Assembly (NCBI GenBank): GCA_022841365.1
Contig: JALHRP010000006.1
Coordinates: 1-64,000, forward strand
Origin: Chitinophagaceae bacterium
GTDB lineage: Bacteria > Bacteroidota > Bacteroidia > Chitinophagales > Chitinophagaceae
DNA: 64,000 nucleotides
Direction: 5' to 3'
Shown here: positions 56,372 to 64,000 of the stretch, in pieces
Layout of the letters: the number at the start of each line of letters is the position of its first letter
Numbering within the stretch: the first letter of the stretch is position 1
Program-made: the position numbers and the translations under genes
Notes under the pieces: model-generated
Databases searched by the model: none
The model's input: the letters and a program-made list of their open reading frames with translations, nothing else
Told to the model about the DNA's origin: nothing

Positions 56372-58291
56372 ATGAACAGTATTATCGACCTGGTTTATTT
56401 AGTTCCGTTGTTTCCGTTGATCGGTTTCCTGATCAATGGATTGGGAAGAAAAAATTTAAGCAAATCGCTCAGCGGTATTATTGGCAGCGGGGTAATTCTT
56501 GCGTCGTTTATTGTGAGCCTGTTGATCTTTAATGAAACAAGGGCTGAAGGTTTTACAGCAACAACAGTCAACCTGTTTGAGTTTATTAATGTAGCCGGGT
56601 TAAATATTCCATTTGCATTTCAGGTAGATCAATTGTCTGCACTCTTTCTGCTCATCATTACCGGTGTAGGGTTTCTTATTCATGTGTATTCAACTTCTTA
56701 CATGCACGAAGAAGCGCCTCATCATTATGCACGTTACTTCGCCTATCTCAATTTATTTGTGTTTAGCATGTTGTTGCTGGTGCTGGGAGCAAACTATCTC
56801 ATCATGTTTATTGGCTGGGAAGGTGTTGGTCTTTGTTCTTACTTACTTATCGGATATTGGTTTAAGAATACAGAATACGGCAATGCTGCACGCAAAGCCT
56901 TTGTGATGAACCGCATTGGTGATCTTGGATTTCTGTTGGGCTTATTCTTCATCATTCAACAGTTTGGATCGCTAACCTACATAGATGTGTTTGCACGGGC
57001 ACAGGGTGCAGGTACAAGCATCCTTACAGTCATTACACTCTTGTTATTTGTTGGTGCAATGGGTAAGAGTGCACAGATTCCTTTGTACACCTGGTTGCCC
57101 GATGCAATGGCAGGTCCAACACCTGTATCTGCTTTGATCCACGCTGCGACAATGGTAACAGCAGGTATCTACATGATTGCACGCAGCAACATATTATATA
57201 CGCTGGCTCCCGTTTCACAAACTTTGGTTGCGGTTATTGGTTTGGCAACAGCTATTCTTGCTGCTACCATTGCCCTCAAACAAAACGATATTAAAAAAGT
57301 ACTGGCTTACTCAACGGTTAGTCAGTTAGGTTATATGTTCCTTGGTTTAGGAGTGGGTGCTTACACAGGTGCTGTGTTTCATGTAATGACACATGCGTTC
57401 TTCAAAGCCTTGTTATTCTTAGGTGCAGGTTCTGTTATTCATGCCATGCATCACGAGCAGGATATTCGCAAGATGGGTGGCTTAGCGAAAAAACTTCCTG
57501 TAACACATTGGACGTTCTTAGCCGGTTGTATTGCTATCGCCGGTATTCCTCCGTTCAGTGGTTTCTTTTCAAAAGATGAAATTTTAGTGCATGCATTTGC
57601 AGCTGAACCTTTTGGGATAATTTATTATGTAATTGGTTTGGCAGGTGCGTTGATGACAGCGTTCTATATGTTCCGCTTATATGCAATGACGTTCAAAGGA
57701 ACTTTCCGTGGTACACATGAACAGGAACATCATCTACATGAAAGTCCCTGGCAAATGACTGTGCCATTGATTATACTTGCTTTCCTTGCAGTGGTTGCAG
57801 GTTTTGTTGGTATTCCTGAATTATTTGCAGCTGATGCACATAAGCTGGAACATTATTTAGCTCCTGTTTTTGCAGCATCAACAGATATTGCAGAAACACA
57901 TCCTGTATCACATGAAACCGAATATATTTTATTAGCTGTAAGTATAACGCTGATTGTTGTTTCCATACTGTATGCATTAAACCGTTTCAGCAAAAAACCT
58001 GAAACCGGAGAAGCTGAAGGCTTTGGAAAAATTCTCGCCAACAAATGGTATGTAGATGAATTGTACAATAACATCATTACAAAACCATTGAACGGTTTGG
58101 GGGCATTCAGTAATCGCTTTATTGAAAAGAGTGGCATTGATGGTCTGGTAAATGGTGTAGGTAAAACTGTACAGTGGGGTGGCCGTCAATTACGCTTATT
58201 ACAAAGCGGACAGGTAGGGAATTATGTGTTGTGGATGGTGTTAGGCGTATTAATCTTCTTTGTACTTGCAATTACAATCCTTAATAAATAA
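56372..58291 (+). CDS. nuoL: NADH-quinone oxidoreductase subunit L
   Basis: The 639-residue antiporter-like proton-pumping subunit has about sixteen helices and the long lateral helix at its C-terminus. Motifs are MFIGWEGVGLCSYLLIGYWF (Glu of the pumping channel), GKSAQIPLYTWLPDAMAGPT and PVSALIHAATMVTAGIYMIA (Lys and His of the channel), and HAFFKALLFLGAGSVIHAMH. The start at 56372 (MNSIIDLVYL) follows a repeat that keeps the frame open upstream. Confidence 0.97.
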   Translation: MNSIIDLVYLVPLFPLIGFLINGLGRKNLSKSLSGIIGSGVILASFIVSLLIFNETRAEGFTATTVNLFEFINVAGLNIPFAFQVDQLSALFLLIITGVGFLIHVYSTSYMHEEAPHHYARYFAYLNLFVFSMLLLVLGANYLIMFIGWEGVGLCSYLLIGYWFKNTEYGNAARKAFVMNRIGDLGFLLGLFFIIQQFGSLTYIDVFARAQGAGTSILTVITLLLFVGAMGKSAQIPLYTWLPDAMAGPTPVSALIHAATMVTAGIYMIARSNILYTLAPVSQTLVAVIGLATAILAATIALKQNDIKKVLAYSTVSQLGYMFLGLGVGAYTGAVFHVMTHAFFKALLFLGAGSVIHAMHHEQDIRKMGGLAKKLPVTHWTFLAGCIAIAGIPPFSGFFSKDEILVHAFAAEPFGIIYYVIGLAGALMTAFYMFRLYAMTFKGTFRGTHEQEHHLHESPWQMTVPLIILAFLAVVAGFVGIPELFAADAHKLEHYLAPVFAASTDIAETHPVSHETEYILLAVSITLIVVSILYALNRFSKKPETGEAEGFGKILANKWYVDELYNNIITKPLNGLGAFSNRFIEKSGIDGLVNGVGKTVQWGGRQLRLLQSGQVGNYVLWMVLGVLIFFVLAITILNK

Positions 58292-58309
58292 ACCGGATTA
58301 AAACTGTTT

Positions 58310-59749
58310 ATGACTGCATTATTGTTGATATTGATTCCGTTGATTGGTGGCTTCACTGCTTTTTTTATCAAAGAAGAAAAGCTGGTAAAGATGTGGAGCC
58401 TGGCAGTTGCATTCGCTTCGCTGGCAGTAATGAGCTATGGATTGCTGTTTGCATACAACCTCGATAACAAAGTATTTGTTGCCGAATGGTTACCGCAGTT
58501 TGGTTCATCATTCGCATTGCTCATGGATGGAGTAAGCAGCCTGCTTTGTTTATTAACAGTGGTTGCTTATCCTATCATCTTTGCATCTACATGGAAAAGC
58601 AAGTACACAGCGCCCAATAGTTTTTATGGATTGATGCTGTTAACACAGGCAGGTATACTGGGTGTGTTTCTTGCAGCAGATGGATTGTTATTTTACTTCT
58701 TCTGGGAGCTGGCATTGATTCCTGTTTATTTTCTCTGCTCCAAATGGGGAGGCGAAAAACGCATTGCCGTTACATTTAAATTCTTCATCTACACATTCGT
58801 AGGTTCTTTGTTGATGTTGGTTGGATTGATCTATCTCTATTATCAAACCGCAGATGCATCGTTTTCCATGCAGTCGTTGTACGAAGTAAAATTGACTGTA
58901 ACACAACAGGCTTGGTTGTTCTGGTTATTCTTTATTGCGTTTGCAGTTAAGATGCCGGTGTTTCCGTTTCATACCTGGCAGCCCGATACATATGAACAAT
59001 CTCCAACAGCAGTAACCATGGTGTTGAGTGCATTGATGGTGAAGATGGGTTTGTTTGCAGTAGTACGCTGGTTAATTCCTTTGTTCCCGGCAGGCGCATT
59101 GATGTTTGATAATGTAGTGATTGGTTTAAGTGTTGTGGGGATGGTTTATGCAAGTGTACTTGCCATGCAGCAGGATGATCTCAAACGTCTGGTTGCTTAT
59201 TCATCCATTGCACATATTGGTTTAATGAGTGCAGCACTGTTTGTAAATAATGAGAGTGGTATGCAGGGAGCTATGATTCAGTTCTTCAGTCATGGTGTAA
59301 ATGTATTGGGTATGTGGATTGTGGTTGAACTCATCGAACGTCAATTCGGCACACGTAAAATGAGTGAGCTGGGGGGTATTGCACAAAAAGCACCGGCGCT
59401 CGCTATCTTACTGGTGGTGGTAGCTCTTGCAAATGTTGCACTGCCTTTAACCAATGCCTTTGTGGGCGAATTCTTAATGTTTAATGGCTTGTTTAAATTC
59501 AATATCTGGTATGCGGCAGTGGGTGGATTAAGTATTATTCTCAGTGCTGTGTATACATTACGTATGATCCAGAAAGTATTTTTCGGAAATGAAAATGCGG
59601 TTACTGTAAATACAACCGAAATAAACTGGTATGAAAAAACAAGTTTAGTGGTAATTGTTGCAGCCATCTTTATAATGGGTATTTATCCCAAGCCGGTGTT
59701 TGCATTGGTGCAGGAAACGGTAACAATGATTTTAGGAATTTTTAAATAA
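58310..59749 (+). CDS. nuoM: NADH-quinone oxidoreductase subunit M
   Basis: The 479-residue antiporter-like subunit has fourteen helices. It has FFWELALIPVYFLCSKWGGE (channel Glu), VKMPVFPFHTWQPDTYEQSP (Lys and His), DDLKRLVAYSSIAHIGLMSA and FFSHGVNVLGMWIVVELIER. It starts 18 bp after nuoL. Confidence 0.97.
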   Translation: MTALLLILIPLIGGFTAFFIKEEKLVKMWSLAVAFASLAVMSYGLLFAYNLDNKVFVAEWLPQFGSSFALLMDGVSSLLCLLTVVAYPIIFASTWKSKYTAPNSFYGLMLLTQAGILGVFLAADGLLFYFFWELALIPVYFLCSKWGGEKRIAVTFKFFIYTFVGSLLMLVGLIYLYYQTADASFSMQSLYEVKLTVTQQAWLFWLFFIAFAVKMPVFPFHTWQPDTYEQSPTAVTMVLSALMVKMGLFAVVRWLIPLFPAGALMFDNVVIGLSVVGMVYASVLAMQQDDLKRLVAYSSIAHIGLMSAALFVNNESGMQGAMIQFFSHGVNVLGMWIVVELIERQFGTRKMSELGGIAQKAPALAILLVVVALANVALPLTNAFVGEFLMFNGLFKFNIWYAAVGGLSIILSAVYTLRMIQKVFFGNENAVTVNTTEINWYEKTSLVVIVAAIFIMGIYPKPVFALVQETVTMILGIFK

Positions 59750-59842
59750 AGAGTTTTCAACTATTCACTTGAATAGTCGAAGGCTATGTTGAATACACAG
59801 TTTTGAAAAGTTGAATAACGACTTATAATTAAAAGGAGAATA

Positions 59843-61222
59843 ATGAACCTGATTTTAATTTCGGCACTCTGGGGTATTGTGATGATGTTTAGCGGTTTGT
59901 TTATTGCAAATAAATCAACGGCTAAAACAATTGCTGTTGTTGGTGCACTTGTTTTGCTGGCGGGCAACCTGTTTGATCTTTCCGGTAAAATGATCATTGA
60001 CAGCAACTTCAACGGAATGTTGCAGTATGATAAGTTCGGGTTACTTTTTTTAACGGTGATTGTACTGGCATTGCTGTTTTATTTTCTGCTCAGCGGTAAG
60101 GCCATTCAGGAAGTGGGCAATCACTCCTACGAATATTTTGCTCTCATGTTTTTTATCATGAGTGGGATTGGATTAGTTGCGTTGTTCAATAACCTCCTGA
60201 TCCTGTTTATTGGTATTGAAATTGTTTCTATTCCGCTGTATATCTTAACCGGTGCAGATAAAAAGAACCTGAAGGGAAATGAAGCAGCACTCAAATATTT
60301 TTTAATGGGTGCATTTTCAACAGGTATCATGCTCATGGGTATTGCATTTTTGTATGGAGCCACCGGATCTTTTCAGGTAGATAAACTCAACCTCACGGCC
60401 AACGATAACTTCACCATTTTTCTGGTCATTGGTGTGGTGATGATCATGATTTCACTGGCGTTTAAAGTTTCTGCAGCTCCTTTTCATTTCTGGACACCCG
60501 ATGTGTACGATGGCGCTCCAACAGTATTTACATCTTTCATGGCCAGCATTGTAAAAGCTGCAGTGTTTATCGGTTTCCTCAATCTGTTCATGAATGGTTT
60601 TGGAACCATCACAGGTAAATGGCAATTATCCATTGCCATCATTACTGCTCTTACTTTGTTCATTGGAAATATTACAGCCGTGTATCAGCAAAGTGTAAAA
60701 CGTATGCTTGCTTATTCAAGCATTGCACAGGCAGGCTTTATGATGTTTGCCATTTTTGCTGTAAACGATATGTCAAAACAGGGACTGCTCTTGTACGCAG
60801 CTGCTTACTGTCTGGCCACTATTGGCATTTTTGCCGTGCTTGTAAAAATGAAAGACTTTACAATCGAGGGCTTTAATGGATTAGCAAAAAAAGAACCGCT
60901 CATTGCATTGGTTGTAACGGTTTGTTTTCTCTCTCTTGCAGGCATTCCTTTAACTGCAGGCTTCTTTGCCAAATATTTTGTGCTGGCTGCAGCAATAAAA
61001 ACAGGTACGTATTTGTGGCTGGTGATTTTTGCTGTGTTGATGGCAGCTGTGAGTGTATATTATTACTTCCGTGTGATACAGGCCATGTACTTTAAAGAAG
61101 GCAACAGCGAAATGGCTGAAACAAGTTCCGGCTTTAAAGGGTTGCTCGTGGCAGTTGCAGTACTCATTATTCTATTGGGTGTTGCGCCCAACCTGCTCCT
61201 CAACTGGTTAATCCTGTATTAA
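59843..61222 (+). CDS. nuoN: NADH-quinone oxidoreductase subunit N
   Basis: The 459-residue antiporter-like subunit completes the proton-pumping arm. It has LFIGIEIVSIPLYILTGADK (channel Glu), FKVSAAPFHFWTPDVYDGAP (Lys and His) and SVKRMLAYSSIAQAGFMMFA. A purine-rich AAAAGGAG lies 5 bp before the ATG, one of the few clear Shine-Dalgarno sequences in the window. The 93-bp gap after nuoM holds nothing else notable. Confidence 0.97.
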   Translation: MNLILISALWGIVMMFSGLFIANKSTAKTIAVVGALVLLAGNLFDLSGKMIIDSNFNGMLQYDKFGLLFLTVIVLALLFYFLLSGKAIQEVGNHSYEYFALMFFIMSGIGLVALFNNLLILFIGIEIVSIPLYILTGADKKNLKGNEAALKYFLMGAFSTGIMLMGIAFLYGATGSFQVDKLNLTANDNFTIFLVIGVVMIMISLAFKVSAAPFHFWTPDVYDGAPTVFTSFMASIVKAAVFIGFLNLFMNGFGTITGKWQLSIAIITALTLFIGNITAVYQQSVKRMLAYSSIAQAGFMMFAIFAVNDMSKQGLLLYAAAYCLATIGIFAVLVKMKDFTIEGFNGLAKKEPLIALVVTVCFLSLAGIPLTAGFFAKYFVLAAAIKTGTYLWLVIFAVLMAAVSVYYYFRVIQAMYFKEGNSEMAETSSGFKGLLVAVAVLIILLGVAPNLLLNWLILY

Positions 61223-61286
61223 GTCCGTCTGCAGAAAGAACTTGTTTATCGTTGGTTGTTTCTTAATTTCGGTACGAAATCTTATT

Positions 61287-62564
61287 ATGACCTTCCGGGA
61301 TATACTTACTCTTTCGTGGCGAACAGTGCGTTCTAATAAATTGAGAACAGGTATCACTGTATCAATCATTGCATTTGGTATTATGGCGCTGATTGGGATC
61401 ATTACCGCTATTGAAGCCATGAATCAGAGCTTGTATGAAAATTTCTCCATTCTCGGCGCCAATTCATTCAGCATCCGTTTTAAAGAACGGAATATCCGTT
61501 TTGGCGGAGGCCCCAACAGTGATCTCAAAAAAGAAAAGAAAGGCGCTAAAAAAGAAAAGAACTCCAGCCTTGGGCGTGTAATTTCTTTTGATGAAGCAAG
61601 AAATTTTAAAGAGAATTTCCGGTTTCCTTCTTCGGTAAGTATTTCAAAATTTGCCAGCGGCAACTCCACCATTTTTTTTGAAGCAATAAAAACCAATCCC
61701 AACGTACGGGTAATGGGTGGCGATGAAAATTATTTGCTCAACAGCGGGTATGTACTGGAGCAGGGAAGGGATTTTAATAAACTCGATATCGAAAGTGGAC
61801 GCAACGTGGTGATCATTGGAAGTGATCTGGTACGCAAACTCTTTAAAGGCAAGAGTGCATATGCTGTTGGTAAAATCATCCGCATCAACGCCAACCGCTA
61901 CCGTGTAATTGGTGTGATGAAAGAACGGGGCGCCAGTTCTTTTCTGGCATTGGATAATATTGCCATTATCACTTACAACAATGTACGCCGCATCTTCAGT
62001 AACGAAGGCAGTTACAGCGTAACCATTCGTGCCAATGATTTTAAACAGATGGATGCGGCAGTGGGAGAAGCAACAGGCGTTTTCCGTCAGGCACGTAAAC
62101 TCAACATTAAAGAAGCAGATAATTTTTATATTGATCGCAGCGACAGTATTGTTGAAACGCTTAAGAATACACTCCGCTATGTACGTTATGCAGCCATGGT
62201 CATTGGTATCATCACTTTAATTGGTGCTGCAATAGGTTTAACCAATATCATGCTGGTGGCAGTGAACGAACGCACCAGAGAAATTGGATTATCTAAGTCG
62301 CTGGGTGCAAGAGGCTCCACCATCCGCACACAGTTTTTATGGGAAAGTATTTTAATCAGTTTGCTGGGTGCTGGTATCGGTATCATTCTTGGTATTCTGG
62401 TAGGTAATCTTGCTTCTATGTTTTTTAAAACCGGTTTTGTTGTGCCATGGGCATGGGTGGTTGCCGGTGTATTGATTTGTTTCTTTACAGGTTTGCTGGC
62501 GGGTTTGTATCCGGCGATGAAAGCATCCAAGCTTGACCCGATTAATGCGTTACGATACGAGTAA
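61287..62564 (+). CDS. MacB/FtsX-type ABC transporter permease
   Basis: The 425-residue permease has an N-terminal helix after MTFRDILTLSWRTVRSNKLR, a large periplasmic MacB-like domain (about residues 45-285) and three C-terminal helices including IGLTNIMLVAVNERTREIGL and SKSLGARGSTIRTQFLWESI. The ATPase partner is not in the window. Substrates of this family include lipoproteins, peptides and drugs, and none can be chosen here. The start at 61287 fits the family; the open frame to 61242 adds an unlikely prefix. Confidence 0.92.
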   Translation: MTFRDILTLSWRTVRSNKLRTGITVSIIAFGIMALIGIITAIEAMNQSLYENFSILGANSFSIRFKERNIRFGGGPNSDLKKEKKGAKKEKNSSLGRVISFDEARNFKENFRFPSSVSISKFASGNSTIFFEAIKTNPNVRVMGGDENYLLNSGYVLEQGRDFNKLDIESGRNVVIIGSDLVRKLFKGKSAYAVGKIIRINANRYRVIGVMKERGASSFLALDNIAIITYNNVRRIFSNEGSYSVTIRANDFKQMDAAVGEATGVFRQARKLNIKEADNFYIDRSDSIVETLKNTLRYVRYAAMVIGIITLIGAAIGLTNIMLVAVNERTREIGLSKSLGARGSTIRTQFLWESILISLLGAGIGIILGILVGNLASMFFKTGFVVPWAWVVAGVLICFFTGLLAGLYPAMKASKLDPINALRYE

Positions 62565-62578
62565 CAGTGCAACCATTG

Positions 62579-63472
62579 ATGAAAAACATGAAATGGCACA
62601 TCGTTTTATTTCTCCCTCTTTTTCTTTTCATTCATGTGCAGAAAATTTCCGGAAAGGAAAGGTTTTCAGTTCCTGCAACTGAAAAGAACATCACTTATCT
62701 TTTTATTGAATGGCGTCACTGGAACAATACGGTGGTGCTGGGGCATTTCAGCAGCAACCGTTTAAAACGGATAGAAGAAGTGGTTTGTGATGTTGATCAA
62801 CTCAACGAAGTGATGCTCCGTAAATGGCTGAAAAACCCTGAGCAGGCTGCTTTGTTTTCTTTTCACTGTATGTGGGGACAGCAACCCTGGTTTCACGGGT
62901 TGAAATATCTCACTCCCTTTTCAGAAGTTTTATCAACTGCAGAGCAATCAAACATCCGCACAGTAATTTCATTTATCTGGCATGCAGGTGGCTTTAATTA
63001 TAAAAAAAACTGGAACAGTGCTTTTGAAAAAGGATCGGCTATTGGAAAAAGTCTGGCTGCTATTAATCAATATTACAACAGAAACAGTTTTATTTTCTGC
63101 CATTCCATGGGCACCCGTTTTTTTGAAGGTGCTTTACATTCCATGTCAACAGATAAAAACCTGTTCAAAGCGGTGATACTTTTTTCTGCAGATCTTCCGG
63201 CAGACATTCATCAGCAGGAATTCCGCAACATCATCAACTCAACGGATACCGTTCTGCTGTTTAAGCATCAAAAAGATAAACCGCTTTTGCTGTCTTCTAA
63301 AATATTTAAATGCAAACGACTGGGAAGAAGCGGTCCTTTTCCATTGACAGAAGCAAACAAAATAATGATCTATGACATGACGGGATATGTAAAAGGTCTG
63401 CAACATCATGCACACATCAATAAGCGGTGGCCAAAAGAAAAACTGGCCGGATTTTTTAACCGCAGATATTAA
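62579..63472 (+). CDS. Exported alpha/beta hydrolase (DUF900-like)
   Basis: The protein has about 297 residues with a signal peptide (MKWHIVLFLPLFLFIHVQKI). The fold shows IEWRHWNNTVVLGHFSSNRL, VISFIWHAGGFNYKKNWNSA and a nucleophile elbow FIFCHSMGTRFFEGALHSM (H-S-M-G, close to G-x-S-x-G), as in DUF900 hydrolases. A C-terminal His in KGLQHHAHINKRW could complete the triad, with an Asp such as that in FSADLPADI. The substrate is unknown. Starts at 62579 and 62588 are both possible. It lies 14 bp after the permease gene and may be co-transcribed. Confidence 0.8.
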   Translation: MKNMKWHIVLFLPLFLFIHVQKISGKERFSVPATEKNITYLFIEWRHWNNTVVLGHFSSNRLKRIEEVVCDVDQLNEVMLRKWLKNPEQAALFSFHCMWGQQPWFHGLKYLTPFSEVLSTAEQSNIRTVISFIWHAGGFNYKKNWNSAFEKGSAIGKSLAAINQYYNRNSFIFCHSMGTRFFEGALHSMSTDKNLFKAVILFSADLPADIHQQEFRNIINSTDTVLLFKHQKDKPLLLSSKIFKCKRLGRSGPFPLTEANKIMIYDMTGYVKGLQHHAHINKRWPKEKLAGFFNRRY

Positions 63473-63576
63473 AAGAAAGAGGCTTCGGTAAGTTCTGCTG
63501 CTTACTTAACTTTAGTACTGATATTGGAACACAACTCAGGACGAGGCCTTTTGCCATTCATGATTAAAGTACTGTT

Positions 63577-64000
63577 ATGTATAAATTTTTTTCTCTTCTT
63601 CTCTTTTTCCCTCTCATTGGTTTCTCACAGAACAATGTCGTTACTGCAATAGATAGTTTTATGAACGGACAGGCAAACCATTTCAATTTTAACGGCAATA
63701 TACTTGTGGCAGAAAAAGGTACCATCATTTATCAGCAGGCATTCGGCTATGCTGATTACAGTACAAAGCGCAGACTCAGCAACCAATCTGTATTTGAGCT
63801 GGCATCGGTGAGTAAGCAATTTACTGCAGCAGGTATTCTGTTGCTGAAACAAAAAGGTCAGCTGCAGTTGAGTGACAGTCTGCGGAAATTTTTTCCTGAA
63901 CTTCCTTATGCAAACATGACCATTCAGCAATTACTGAATCATACTTCGGGATTACCTGATTACATTGATGCGATGCAGACGGGATGGGATGTAAAGAAAG
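63577..64000 (+). CDS. Serine beta-lactamase-like protein, 3' end beyond the window
   Basis: 141 residues are visible. A signal peptide (MYKFFSLLLFFPLIGFSQ) precedes a class C beta-lactamase / DD-peptidase-like fold. FELASVSKQFTAAGILLLKQ contains the S-x-x-K nucleophile, followed by LSDSLRKFFPELPYANMTIQ and LLNHTSGLPDYIDAMQ. The second motif (Y-x-N) is not reached. Many family members in Bacteroidota are esterases or peptidases rather than antibiotic-degrading enzymes, so a resistance role should not be assumed. Confidence 0.85.
   Translation, partial: MYKFFSLLLFFPLIGFSQNNVVTAIDSFMNGQANHFNFNGNILVAEKGTIIYQQAFGYADYSTKRRLSNQSVFELASVSKQFTAAGILLLKQKGQLQLSDSLRKFFPELPYANMTIQQLLNHTSGLPDYIDAMQTGWDVKK

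Noticed and set aside
63625-63930. Minus-strand Cys-rich open frame near the right edge
   Set aside because: It is antisense to the beta-lactamase-like gene, whose signal peptide and active-site motif are clear.
63577-64000. Antibiotic-resistance beta-lactamase call
   Set aside because: Only the S-x-x-K motif is visible, and most members of this family in Bacteroidota are esterases or peptidases.

Overview
The window is a chromosomal segment of a Bacteroidota bacterium, most likely a member of the Chitinophagaceae. The evidence is the short primary sigma factor of Bacteroidota type, a type IX secretion sorting domain, a short NuoG without the molybdopterin-like domain, many small Cys-lipoproteins and DUF families typical of the phylum, TAnnTTTG-type -7 promoter boxes, few Shine-Dalgarno sequences, and several families of short intergenic palindromes. 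G+C is around 40 percent. There is no prophage, no IS element with a transposase and no CRISPR array.

Layout. Bases 1-9150 carry a cut-off membrane protein and mostly minus-strand genes: a VOC protein, an M20 dipeptidase, a patatin-like lipase fused to a membrane domain, an endonuclease/exonuclease/phosphatase protein, small secreted proteins (one with a decayed paralogue) and an exported superoxide dismutase. Bases 9150-20390 hold housekeeping genes (LptF/LptG-type permease, rpoD, ffh, rpsP, rimM), two glycosyltransferases and a thioredoxin-like protein. Bases 20400-28200 contain a signalling-like island: an ECF-type sigma factor and a TPR anti-sigma-like membrane protein on one strand, and a PKD-domain protein and a TPR-CHAT protease-like protein divergently on the other. 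Bases 28480-35800 carry dinB, a peroxiredoxin, two pseudouridine synthases, rlmN, a probable toxin-antitoxin pair and a thiolase. Bases 35800-46850 carry lipoproteins, a large Asp-box protein with a T9SS tail, tRNA-Ser(GCT), hisS, a low-molecular-weight phosphatase and a TonB / small membrane protein / PstS-like / TPR operon. Bases 46900-61222 are a complete nuoABCDEFGHIJKLMN operon for respiratory complex I with one extra small membrane protein between nuoE and nuoF. An ABC permease, an exported alpha/beta hydrolase and a cut-off serine beta-lactamase-like gene close the window.

Most interesting locus. Directly downstream of tRNA-Ser lies a 373-bp unit made of a small GIY-YIG nuclease gene, two mirror-image hairpins and a 41-bp perfect direct repeat that duplicates the last 13 nt of the tRNA gene plus its downstream hairpin. 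It looks like a minimal mobile or homing unit at a tRNA 3' end. A solitary palindrome with a related core interrupts another repeat upstream of nuoF, as a non-autonomous relative would. At least five other repeat families are visible. One is an AT-rich 11-mer family in which every copy I found lies between nuo genes. Others have entered the ends or interior of coding sequences (hisS, nuoF, the phosphatase gene).
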